Shown here in pieces: positions 7,217-13,882 of a DNA stretch of 20,558 bases. Source of the stretch: a virus. The notes beneath the pieces are model-generated. The model ran no database searches and was not told the DNA's origin. It worked only from the letters and a program-made list of their open reading frames with translations. The DNA lies in IMG/VR virus record IMGVR_UViG_3300018420_002083, positions 1 through 20,558 of that record; one strand, given 5' to 3'. The translations under genes and the position numbers were made by a program. Numbering within the stretch: the stretch's first letter is position 1; every line of letters starts with the position of its first letter.

Positions 7217-7498
7217 ATGGAACAAGCATTCACCCTAATAGAAGAATTAGGGTTTCCTATTGCATCCGCTTTGATTGGTGGATTCTTTATGTTTCTGACT
7301 CTCAAGTACATTATGGACGGCGTGATTGGTCAGGTGAACTCAATCAAAGGGATTGTGGGGAGCCTAGACAATCGCGTCAAGACCATGAATCATGATATGG
7401 TTCGTATGGATACGACTCTGTGTGTTGTTCTTGGAATAAGACCAGACCTCAATCGCATCAGTCGCGCTGACGGTAAAGAAGATGCAAGGCGAGACTGA
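7217..7498 (+). CDS. Single-span membrane protein, first gene of the curli-type operon
   Basis: A 93-residue protein with a transmembrane segment at about residues 12-34 and a helical hydrophilic tail that looks like a short coiled coil (IKGIVGSLDNRVKTMNHDM). I chose the ATG at 7217 because MEQAF...LGFPIA then aligns with MDFVE...FGFPVV at the start of the next protein; ATGs at 7211 and 7187 are alternatives. The two genes look like a duplicated pair. The layout (short N-terminus, one span, coiled coil) is like small holin-type or BhlA-like proteins, but this is a resemblance in shape only. It overlaps the next gene by 1 nt and starts the eight-gene block. Confidence 0.75.
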   Translation: MEQAFTLIEELGFPIASALIGGFFMFLTLKYIMDGVIGQVNSIKGIVGSLDNRVKTMNHDMVRMDTTLCVVLGIRPDLNRISRADGKEDARRD

Positions 7499-7749
7499 TG
7501 GACTTCGTAGAAGTAGTAAAGTCATTTGGGTTTCCGGTTGTCGCGGCAGTTGGTATGCTCTATATGATTTACTTTGTCTGGAAGACCATTACGGAAGAAG
7601 TTGAACGACAACTTGATGCGACTATGGTGACTTTGATTGCATTGATTGACCGTGTCAGAATGCTGGATAATGATATCATACGACTGCAACAGAAGTTAGA
7701 TACGGCGATTGAAATGAAGAGGGTGAACGAGGAAGAAAATAATGAATAA
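7498..7749 (+). CDS. Single-span membrane protein, paralogue of the preceding gene
   Basis: An 83-residue protein with a transmembrane segment at about residues 11-32 and a C-terminal coiled coil (about 35-80) with regularly spaced hydrophobic residues (LIALIDRVRMLDNDIIRLQQKL). Its N-terminus matches the upstream protein in pattern (M-D/E-x4-V/I-x2-x-GFP). It overlaps the upstream stop by 1 nt and csgF by 8 nt. It could be an inner-membrane partner for the secretion genes or a holin-like protein; neither is proven. Confidence 0.75.
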   Translation: MDFVEVVKSFGFPVVAAVGMLYMIYFVWKTITEEVERQLDATMVTLIALIDRVRMLDNDIIRLQQKLDTAIEMKRVNEEENNE

Positions 7750-8218
7750 TGTCTTGCGTACCTTTTATTTCAGAGCATTTGCGGCCGGCGTTGGAGTCGT
7801 ATTGTTGTCGTTCTGTACTGAGTCGGTTGCTGCGCCTATCGAACATCAATTCAAATCCCCTTCATTCAGTGGGATCAATCAGTCGAGTCACTATCTGACC
7901 ATTGAGAATCAAGAGACTTCTCGTAAGGAAGCCATTGAACAGGAACTTGAGGATCTTCAGGACGAGATCGAAAGAGACGCAGAGAATACGACTCTTGCGA
8001 AGTTTATACGTAACGTAGAAAGTAGGATTTACTCTACACTGTCGAGACAGATTGTAGATAGCATGTTCGGTGAGAACCCCAGTGATACTGGATCGTTCAA
8101 CATCGAAGGAACAGGAATAACATACGTCAAAAATGGCGATAGTGTGGAGTTAACGATAACGGATGAAGACGGTAGTACGACTGTTATTACTATCCCTATT
8201 GGTGATTTTGGGATCTAG
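7742..8218 (+). CDS. csgF: CsgF-like curli assembly factor
   Basis: In enteric curli systems CsgF is exported, binds the CsgG pore at its outer face and couples secretion to fibre nucleation. This protein has 158 residues (E. coli CsgF has 138). A signal peptide spans about residues 1-31, ending CTESVAA. The mature start HQFKSPSFSG matches the QFxNPxFGG motif of CsgF that plugs into the pore. The middle (LAKFIRNVESRIYSTLSRQI) matches the CsgF helix, and the end (ITYVKNGDSVELTITDEDG) matches its C-terminal strands. A Glu/Asp-rich insert around residues 60-80 is an oddity. A GAGGAAG ribosome site precedes the ATG. It overlaps csgG by 56 nt, and the two are adjacent as in bacterial curli operons. 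Confidence 0.88.
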   Translation: MNNVLRTFYFRAFAAGVGVVLLSFCTESVAAPIEHQFKSPSFSGINQSSHYLTIENQETSRKEAIEQELEDLQDEIERDAENTTLAKFIRNVESRIYSTLSRQIVDSMFGENPSDTGSFNIEGTGITYVKNGDSVELTITDEDGSTTVITIPIGDFGI

Positions 8219-8981
8219 TTGTGCTAGCATGAACTCTCAATTGGTTTTACCAAAACCAGAAGAGCCTAAAGTACAACTGACATTGCTTCAGAAAGAACTG
8301 AAGGATGTCTCAGCACCCACAAGGAAACCAACGGTAGCCGTTTATCAGTTTACCGATCAGACGGGACAGAAGAGACAGAACAGTAGTGGAGGGACTTCGT
8401 TTAGTTCCGCAGTGACCCAAGCGCCATCAGTGTATCTGATCAGGGCACTGAAGCGTGCGGCTAACGGAGAGTTTTTCCGTGTCGTGGATCGTCAAGTTCT
8501 TGATCACGTGACCAGAGAACGACAACTGATCAGACAGACTCGACAGTCGTATGAAGGAGAAGGATCGAAAAAATTACCAGCATTGACGTTTGCTGGTATG
8601 ATTATTGCAGGTGGTATCGTAGGTTTCGACACCTCTGTAGAGACGGGTGGGGCTGGTGCCAGATATCTTGGTATCGGATCTTCTCGTGAATATAGTGTTG
8701 ACACAGTGACGATTAATATCAGACTTGTGTCGGTTGCAACTGGTGAGGTTCTGCTTGATGTAATAACAAGCAAGACCATACTATCTACCGCTTATGGTGG
8801 GGATGTATTTAGATTTATAGAACAGGGTACTGAACTGGTAGAAGTAGAGTCAGGAGTAACCAAAAACGAAAGCGTCTCTATCGCGACTCAACGTGCAATA
8901 GAGGCTGGTGTCTTAGAACTGATATTGCAAGGAAGCGATAAGAAGTACTGGACTTTAATGGAGAAAACCAATGAGCGTTAG
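8163..8981 (+). CDS. csgG: CsgG-like outer-membrane curli secretion channel
   Basis: CsgG forms a nonameric outer-membrane lipoprotein pore that exports curli subunits. The 272-residue protein begins with a signal peptide ending LGSSC (Cys20, a slightly non-standard lipobox because position -3 is Gly). It continues with family blocks seen in E. coli CsgG: VAVYQFTDQTGQ, FSSAVTQAPSVYLIRAL, the IIAGGIVGFDTSVETGGAGARYLGIG segment (about 147-172), VNIRLVSVATGEVL-like sequence and SKTILSTAYGGDVFRFIE. Compared with E. coli, the constriction residue Phe56 is kept (Phe80) but Tyr51 and Asn55 appear replaced by small residues. The start lies within csgF with only a distant GGAG, so translation is probably coupled. 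The gene overlaps the curlin-like gene by 11 nt. Confidence 0.93.
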   Translation: MKTVVRLLLLSLLVILGSSCASMNSQLVLPKPEEPKVQLTLLQKELKDVSAPTRKPTVAVYQFTDQTGQKRQNSSGGTSFSSAVTQAPSVYLIRALKRAANGEFFRVVDRQVLDHVTRERQLIRQTRQSYEGEGSKKLPALTFAGMIIAGGIVGFDTSVETGGAGARYLGIGSSREYSVDTVTINIRLVSVATGEVLLDVITSKTILSTAYGGDVFRFIEQGTELVEVESGVTKNESVSIATQRAIEAGVLELILQGSDKKYWTLMEKTNER

Positions 8982-9699
8982 GCATACTAAGTTTGCCGTG
9001 ATGTTCGTAATCAGCTTTGCGGCCGCAACACTTGTCGCAGACAATGAAATATATATTGACCAAGTAGGAGATGGGTCTTCGATTGACATCGTACAGGATG
9101 GTTCGGGTAATGTCATAGGTGGGTCTACTACAGACACCACCAAGATGGTTCTGAACGGCGCGAATATGAACTTCAGCGTCAATCAAACCGGAAGCGGCAA
9201 TACCTTGATTGGTTCGGTCTTCGGTACATCGACAATTGATATTGATGTGGCGGGATCGACAAACGACATTCTGTTCGATGTTGATAAAGACAACGTGTAC
9301 GGTGCGACCAACGGAGACTATGTAATCAACATAACTGGCGGTAACAATGATCTGGACTTCGATGTCGGATCACTAGATACTGCTAATGATCTAGACCTTG
9401 ACTTTGTATTGGACGGTGACTTCAACACGGGCGATGTGAATATCGATGCGTCTAGTCTGACCTTTAATCTAGATATTGTTGGAGATAATAATAATCTAGT
9501 CTATGATGGTAGTGGGTATGATGGTCACAGTTTTGTGATTAGTGGTTCTGGTAACTATAATGATATTACAGTAAACCAAGAATCTACCTTACAGAAAGAT
9601 ACGCTGGAGATAGATTTTAATGGTTCGGGAACAAGCACAACTGCTGCTACTATGTGTATCAGCCAGTCTGATTCCGGTCTCAACACTACATGCGAGTGA
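8971..9699 (+). CDS. Curlin-like exported repeat protein, probable CsgG substrate
   Basis: A 242-residue protein with a signal peptide (about residues 1-23) and a mature part made of irregular repeats of about 20-25 residues. Copies such as IYIDQVGDGSSIDIVQDGSG (27-46) and FSVNQTGSGNTLIG (68-81) follow the curlin pattern of alternating hydrophobic strand residues, Gln, Gly-x-Gly and Asn. Later copies (around 117-135, 163-182, 188-203) keep the Gly/Asn turns but lose many Gln. The composition is very rich in Asp, Asn and Gly. Two cysteines (229, 241) near the C-terminus could form a disulfide. It lies directly after csgG, with GGAG eight bases before the ATG. Amyloid-like fibre formation is inferred; a secreted beta-solenoid adhesin is the alternative. 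It overlaps fecR by 80 nt. Confidence 0.78.
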   Translation: MSVRHTKFAVMFVISFAAATLVADNEIYIDQVGDGSSIDIVQDGSGNVIGGSTTDTTKMVLNGANMNFSVNQTGSGNTLIGSVFGTSTIDIDVAGSTNDILFDVDKDNVYGATNGDYVINITGGNNDLDFDVGSLDTANDLDLDFVLDGDFNTGDVNIDASSLTFNLDIVGDNNNLVYDGSGYDGHSFVISGSGNYNDITVNQESTLQKDTLEIDFNGSGTSTTAATMCISQSDSGLNTTCE

Positions 9700-10732
9700 T
9701 GTAGGAAACGTAGACCGTGCGATAGGGTGGAGAGAGATCCTCAGAGATGAGGCTTCTATTCGTCCGAATACTGGTCAGGATGTAGTGTCTAAGGATGACC
9801 TTCGCACGGGCGAGGGTCGCCTTCAGGTGCGTTTTGTTGATGATTCCAAACTAAGAATGACAGAACATACCCGTATCTTGATCGATAATGTGGTATTTGA
9901 TGATGATCCCAGTAAATCAGACCTTGCCATGACCTTTGCACAGGGTACAGCAAGGTTCATATCAGGTGAACTGGGTAAGGTCAATAAAGAGAATGTACGC
10001 CTACGAACCCCTACAGCATCTATCGGTATTCGGGGAACAGACTTCACAGTAACCGTCGATGAACTAGGACAGACCCTCGTAGTCTTATTGCCAGATGTCA
10101 ACGGAGTTTCGTCTGGTGAGATCATTGTGTCTACTATGGCTGGTGAGGTTGTACTGAACGAACCTTTCCAAGCGACCAACACTTATGTTGCCGAGGCACC
10201 ACCGAGCAGTCCCGCGATCCTAGATCTGACTCTGGACATGCTCAACAACATCATGATCATCAACCCACCCAAGAAGAAAGAGTCCGAAGAAGAGTTGATG
10301 TTGTCATCGACTAGTGCAAATCGAAACATCAACCCCCTTGACATAGACTTCCTTGATCAAGACTTGTTAGCAAACGAAGATCTGGAACGAGACTATCTGG
10401 AGTTCACTGAGTTGGACATAAACTTTCTTGATGTTGAACTACTGGAGGATTTGCTTGAAGCCTTTGACAGTCTGGATGAAGAACTACTAAAGGAACGACA
10501 AAGCACCGGAGAACTGTCTCTAGAGGGTACAGAAGAGGGGTTTGACCCCACTACTCAGTTTGCTACCATAGTAGAGGGTGACAAGGTTACGGTAAGACGA
10601 GAGGTCAATGACATCGCAGAGATACGAGTAGACAAGGATGCATCCACCCTTATAAATATGTCTCAGGACGGTAAACAACTTGACCCAGTCAAGATAAATG
10701 GACAAGACACGGTGATAGACATACTACAATGA
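9620..10732 (+). CDS. Exported FecR-domain protein with acidic C-terminal region
   Basis: A 370-residue protein with a signal peptide (1-25, ending TLHA). The FecR domain covers about residues 55-160; its hallmark TPTASIGIRGTDF is at 130-142. FecR domains in bacteria occur in envelope signalling proteins and in exported proteins near adhesins and cyclases. Residues about 238-292 are extremely acidic, with an internal repeat (PLDIDFLDQDLL at 239-250, ELDINFLDVELL at 264-275). The C-terminal 50 residues look like short beta strands. The start at 9620 gives the convincing signal peptide, although it lies 80 nt inside the curlin-like gene. The stop forms an ATGA junction with the cyclase gene. 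A periplasmic or secreted partner of the CHASE2 sensor is my inference. Confidence 0.85.
   Translation: MVREQAQLLLLCVSASLIPVSTLHASDVGNVDRAIGWREILRDEASIRPNTGQDVVSKDDLRTGEGRLQVRFVDDSKLRMTEHTRILIDNVVFDDDPSKSDLAMTFAQGTARFISGELGKVNKENVRLRTPTASIGIRGTDFTVTVDELGQTLVVLLPDVNGVSSGEIIVSTMAGEVVLNEPFQATNTYVAEAPPSSPAILDLTLDMLNNIMIINPPKKKESEEELMLSSTSANRNINPLDIDFLDQDLLANEDLERDYLEFTELDINFLDVELLEDLLEAFDSLDEELLKERQSTGELSLEGTEEGFDPTTQFATIVEGDKVTVRREVNDIAEIRVDKDASTLINMSQDGKQLDPVKINGQDTVIDILQ
10651..10658 (+). promoter_or_regulatory. Candidate T4-late-type promoter element inside fecR
   Basis: TATAAATA at 10651-10658, near the 3' end of fecR and about 70 bases before the cyclase ATG at 10729. By the T4 late consensus this could start a separate transcript for the cyclase. 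One or so such octamers is expected by chance in the window, so confidence is low. Confidence 0.3.
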
Positions 10733-12552
10733 AGACATGGCACGTATTGGTCACTCTTATTGTCATGGTGACAATAAGGTTATTAGACCCCTTTTTATTG
10801 GAGAGTGCAAGACTCTCTTTCTTTGATTCTCTGCAAAGAGCGCAAGACACAAAACCATCCGAGATCGTGCTGGTAGATATAGACGAGAAGGCCCTAGACG
10901 AACTAGGACAGTATCCCATTCCCCGTGAGTTACTCGCAAAAGAAATCGATAAGATGGGTGAGAGTCTGATTGGTATCAACATCTTGTTTTCTGAGGAAGA
11001 CAGGTGGGGCGGAGACGATGCCTTTGCTGAAACATTAGTATACAAACAGTCTGTGGTTGCGATCACACCGTCTAATCGGACGAAAACTGACTACAGACCA
11101 CCACGGATAGGAGTTGCCGCTTTTGGTGACAAAGCGGTAGAATCTTTCCTCTTTCCTTCCGCTGGTATGTTGTTCGCACAAGACAAGATACACAACTCAG
11201 CTTGGGGTTACGGGACAATATCTTCGACACAAGACATCGACGGCATTGTTCGCAGACAACCCCTACTGGTAAACTTTGATAACCGACTGTACCCCGCCTT
11301 CGCACTAGACCTACTCAGAGTCGCAGCAGGAGACATATCTTACCAGATATCTACGGATGACTATGGTATTGAGTTTGTCCGTATCCCAGCCTTCAAATCG
11401 ATCATGACGGACAGTGTCGGTAATGTGAACATCGCATACTGGAATGAGTTTAAGCGATACTCACTGGTGGATATGGATCAGATCCCAGACGGTTCAATCG
11501 CGATCATGGGTGCAACCTTCGAGGGATCTAATGTGGTGTCCACACCCATGGGAGCCATGTACCCGCACGACATTCAAGCAAACTTACTCAAGACCATGAT
11601 CGACGGAGTAGTGATCAAGAGACCGGATGAATTTATTTTATATGAGCTCTTGACAACTATTGTTTTTTGTGTTATACTCTTAGCTCTGCTCAGGGCGGCT
11701 AGTATACCAGTATCCGGTATGGTATTTGGTGTTATGGTTGCTGGGATTTACATCTTTTCGACAGACACTTTTGCAACCTACTTCTATCTAGTCGATCCGG
11801 TATTTCCTATTCTCACTCTAGTGTTGGTGTTCGCACACGGTTCCTTTGTACAGTTCTATACTCAGTTCAAAGCAAAGCAGATGATCAAGGGACAATTTGG
11901 TACATACCTATCTCCTGACATGGTTGACATGCTGGCTAAAGATCCGAGTCTGATGAAACTGGGTGGAGAGAAGAAGGAGATGTCATTCCTCTTCATGGAC
12001 ATTGTTGGGTTTACGCCCATCTCAGAACACTATAAGAACAATGACGATCCTGAAGGACTGGTCGCATTGATCAACAACTATCTCAATGAAATGACAAATA
12101 TTATTTTGAAAAATGGTGGAACCATTGATAAATACATGGGCGATTGCATCATGGCATTCTGGAACGCACCACTACCTTGTAACAACCACGCAGAGATGGC
12201 CGTCAAATCTGCAATAGAGATAGAGCAAAAAACTAATGTACTTAGACAACGATTTCTTGACGAAGGTCTACCCCCCATCAATGTCGGTACTGGCGTCAAT
12301 ACAGGTGACTGCATTGTTGGCAATATGGGTAGTGAATCTCGTTTTGACTACTCCGTCATTGGGGATGCAGTCAACCTTGCTGCCCGCCTTGAAGCAACTG
12401 CCGCCCGTGGCGACTATATCGACAACAAAACCATCTACTCCAGTTTTACCAAAGATCAACTCGTAGATATCAAGTCCAAACCCATAGGACAGATAAAGGT
12501 GAAAGGTAAGGAAGAGATGATAGACATCTATACTCATGATACAGGTAGTTGA
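10729..12552 (+). CDS. CHASE2-domain transmembrane class III adenylate cyclase
   Basis: A 607-residue membrane receptor expected to make cAMP from ATP. Order: N-terminal span (about 5-23); extracytoplasmic CHASE2 sensor (about 25-295, with VLVDIDEKALDELGQYPIPRE and GATFEGSNVVSTPMG segments); three spans (about 303-322, 328-345, 353-375); a short linker with GTYLSPDMVDML; and the class III cyclase domain (about 415-600). Catalytic residues are in place: metal Asp424 (FMDIVGFT) and Asp472 (KYMGDC), adenine-selecting Lys468 and Asp540 (FDYSVIGD), and Asn549/Arg553 (VNLAARLE). These favour adenylate over guanylate cyclase and suggest an active enzyme. It overlaps fecR by 4 nt and the next oxygenase by 17 nt. 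A sensor cyclase of this kind is unusual in a phage. Confidence 0.93.
   Translation: MKTWHVLVTLIVMVTIRLLDPFLLESARLSFFDSLQRAQDTKPSEIVLVDIDEKALDELGQYPIPRELLAKEIDKMGESLIGINILFSEEDRWGGDDAFAETLVYKQSVVAITPSNRTKTDYRPPRIGVAAFGDKAVESFLFPSAGMLFAQDKIHNSAWGYGTISSTQDIDGIVRRQPLLVNFDNRLYPAFALDLLRVAAGDISYQISTDDYGIEFVRIPAFKSIMTDSVGNVNIAYWNEFKRYSLVDMDQIPDGSIAIMGATFEGSNVVSTPMGAMYPHDIQANLLKTMIDGVVIKRPDEFILYELLTTIVFCVILLALLRAASIPVSGMVFGVMVAGIYIFSTDTFATYFYLVDPVFPILTLVLVFAHGSFVQFYTQFKAKQMIKGQFGTYLSPDMVDMLAKDPSLMKLGGEKKEMSFLFMDIVGFTPISEHYKNNDDPEGLVALINNYLNEMTNIILKNGGTIDKYMGDCIMAFWNAPLPCNNHAEMAVKSAIEIEQKTNVLRQRFLDEGLPPINVGTGVNTGDCIVGNMGSESRFDYSVIGDAVNLAARLEATAARGDYIDNKTIYSSFTKDQLVDIKSKPIGQIKVKGKEEMIDIYTHDTGS
11650..11678 (+). 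promoter_or_regulatory. Possible sigma70 promoter inside the cyclase gene
   Basis: TTGACA at 11650-11655 and TATACT at 11673-11678 with a 17-base spacer, in an AT-rich stretch coding for membrane spans. It could give a transcript for the cyclase-domain part and the oxygenase gene downstream. The coincidence of boxes and spacing is striking, but the location inside a gene keeps confidence moderate. Confidence 0.45.
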
Positions 12553-13036
12553 TAACTTTCTAGAACGCGATTCCTTTGATGAACTGGTACAGGCGTACCA
12601 CGAGTGTCGTATGTACAGTGCCTACGACTATGGTGAGAGACGAGGTGGTGCGTACTATGCGGTGGCAGACTGGATAGATTGTTACCGTAGCGATAACCTC
12701 AGATATGCGTTTGACGATATCTCGACACAAATCAATGAGGTGCTAGGTGTCAAAGTTCAACTGATGACGTTTTTCCGACACCCCCTAGAGACCTTTCCTG
12801 TCCTAGAGGGCCGTGGTGCGAATATCCCACAACACATTGATCGTAACTTCGAGAGGTCTGGTGTACTCTACATGCTTGGTGCAGAGGGACAAGGGACTAC
12901 CGTAAAGGATGAGTATGTTGAGTGGGTAGAGAATCGTGCTATTGCCTTTGATGCCCAGACCCTCCACAATCCACACTTCGGTGGTGCAGACCGTATCTCC
13001 CTCACATTTTTCGGAACTAATACGAAAAAGTTATAA
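12536..13036 (+). CDS. 2OG-Fe(II) oxygenase-like protein with canonical HxD...H site
   Basis: A 166-residue single-domain protein of the 2-oxoglutarate/Fe(II) dioxygenase fold. The iron ligands are probably His100 and Asp102 (PQHIDRN) and His144 (QTLHNPHFGG), with Arg153 (DRISLTFF) binding 2-oxoglutarate. The strand GVLYMLG and the segment VENRAIAFDAQTLHNP are typical of small phage hydroxylases related to prolyl hydroxylases. It overlaps the cyclase gene by 17 nt and closes the eight-gene block, followed by a 19-base gap to the next promoter. It may hydroxylate a protein of this block or of the host; the sequence does not say. Confidence 0.82.
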   Translation: MIQVVDNFLERDSFDELVQAYHECRMYSAYDYGERRGGAYYAVADWIDCYRSDNLRYAFDDISTQINEVLGVKVQLMTFFRHPLETFPVLEGRGANIPQHIDRNFERSGVLYMLGAEGQGTTVKDEYVEWVENRAIAFDAQTLHNPHFGGADRISLTFFGTNTKKL

Positions 13037-13055
13037 GCATATAACAAAATAGTAT

Positions 13056-13084
13056 TTGACTTTCTCCTCAAAATCCTGCATAAT
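13056..13084 (+). promoter_or_regulatory. Sigma70-like promoter with leader dyad
   Basis: TTGACT at 13056-13061 and CATAAT at 13079-13084, spacer 17 bases. It carries a variant of the leader dyad, AATAC-TCTT-GTATT (13082-13095), in which only the loop differs in length from the copies at 5515 and 13517. It drives the gene at 13114. Confidence 0.8.
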
Positions 13085-13113
13085 ACTCTTGTATTAAAAA
13101 TGAGGTTGCAGAG

Positions 13114-13377
13114 ATGGCATACTACACTTACACTAAAGACCCAATAGGGTGTTTCACTGAAAAAGAGGTGGGGAACTACTTCGAGTACTCTCTGAATGCT
13201 GACGGATGGTTTGCTGAGTATCCTCACATCGTATGGGTCGGAGGGCCCGGTCAAGGTTATCGTTATGCCAATGTCAAGAAGACCGTGGCATACATCGTGG
13301 TCGATGAAGACGAATACGGCAACCCCGTCGAAGAGAAGTGGTATTTGAAATCCAACAAGGAGTATGCGAATGTCTAA
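13114..13377 (+). CDS. Hypothetical protein (87 aa)
   Basis: An 87-residue soluble protein rich in Tyr, Val and Glu, starting MAYYTYTKDPIGCF. The promoter at 13056 and the GAGG ribosome site at 13102-13105 support the ATG at 13114. Probable beta strands include HIVWVGG and VAYIVVDEDEYG. No family recognised. It overlaps the next small gene by 8 nt, and the gene order suggests early expression. Confidence 0.8.
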   Translation: MAYYTYTKDPIGCFTEKEVGNYFEYSLNADGWFAEYPHIVWVGGPGQGYRYANVKKTVAYIVVDEDEYGNPVEEKWYLKSNKEYANV

Positions 13378-13477
13378 TTACAACGAGAAGGCAGTAGAGC
13401 GCGAGATCAAAAAAGATCCTCGCATCAAAGGCAAAGAAGCCAAGCTCATCAAGGCGCTGTTGAAAGGACGCAAATAA
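13370..13477 (+). CDS. Very small basic protein (35 aa)
   Basis: A 35-residue, Lys-rich, probably helical peptide starting MSNYNEKAVEREIKKD and ending LIKALLKGRK. AGGAG at 13358-13362 is seven bases before the ATG at 13370, which makes translation likely. An ATG at 13364 in the same frame would add two residues. It is the second gene of the unit that starts at 13056. Function unknown; nucleic-acid or protein binding is possible from charge alone. Confidence 0.6.
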   Translation: MSNYNEKAVEREIKKDPRIKGKEAKLIKALLKGRK

Positions 13478-13490
13478 TTTGAATTAGGGG

Positions 13491-13519
13491 TTGACATTTG
13501 TTGCTGACTAGTGTAAAAT
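13491..13519 (+). promoter_or_regulatory. Sigma70 promoter with leader dyad
   Basis: TTGACA at 13491-13496 and TAAAAT at 13514-13519, spacer 17 bases. The first 17 bases (TTGACATTTGTTGCTGA) are identical to those of the promoter at 15734. The dyad AATACTTGTATT at 13517-13528 is identical to that at 5515. It drives the genes at 13553, 13883 and 14117. Confidence 0.88.
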
Positions 13520-13552
13520 ACTTGTATTGATAATGAGAAAGGAAGTATAGAT

Positions 13553-13882
13553 ATGGGAATGACGATCAATGTTTATCGGAACGAGCGTTACGATTGCACC
13601 AACGGTGGTGTATCATCTTACTCGCGTACACTGTGTGTCACCAACTGTGAAGGCCCCTTTGAGCCTAGTGAGGACGCCCCTGCGGTGAAACTCGTGATGG
13701 CAGAACCTATCGGTGGTCGTAAGATTCTCCGGTTGATCCCTGAGTGCGCGGAAGGCAAGCAAACGATGTTCGGAGGTAACTACGGTTCGACTTCGGATTC
13801 ACGATTCTCGCGACTGTGCGATAAGTTACTTGGTGGTGCCTTCTATGGTGCTGTCGCAATTCATGACCGAGTGGAGTACTAA
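13553..13882 (+). CDS. Hypothetical phage protein (109 aa)
   Basis: A 109-residue soluble protein with five cysteines, starting MGMTINVYRNERYDCTNGG. Notable parts are LCVTNCEGPFEPSEDAP, a GGRKILRLIP strand and a FGGNYGSTSDSRFSRLC stretch. AAGGAAG lies seven bases before the ATG at 13553; the ATG at 13559 is a possible alternative. The cysteines might bind a metal but no standard zinc motif is clear. No family recognised. The next gene starts directly after its stop. Confidence 0.82.
   Translation: MGMTINVYRNERYDCTNGGVSSYSRTLCVTNCEGPFEPSEDAPAVKLVMAEPIGGRKILRLIPECAEGKQTMFGGNYGSTSDSRFSRLCDKLLGGAFYGAVAIHDRVEY

Noticed and set aside
8237-8271. Second, later start for csgG
   Set aside because: Starting later would remove the signal peptide and lipoprotein cysteine that the 8163 start provides.
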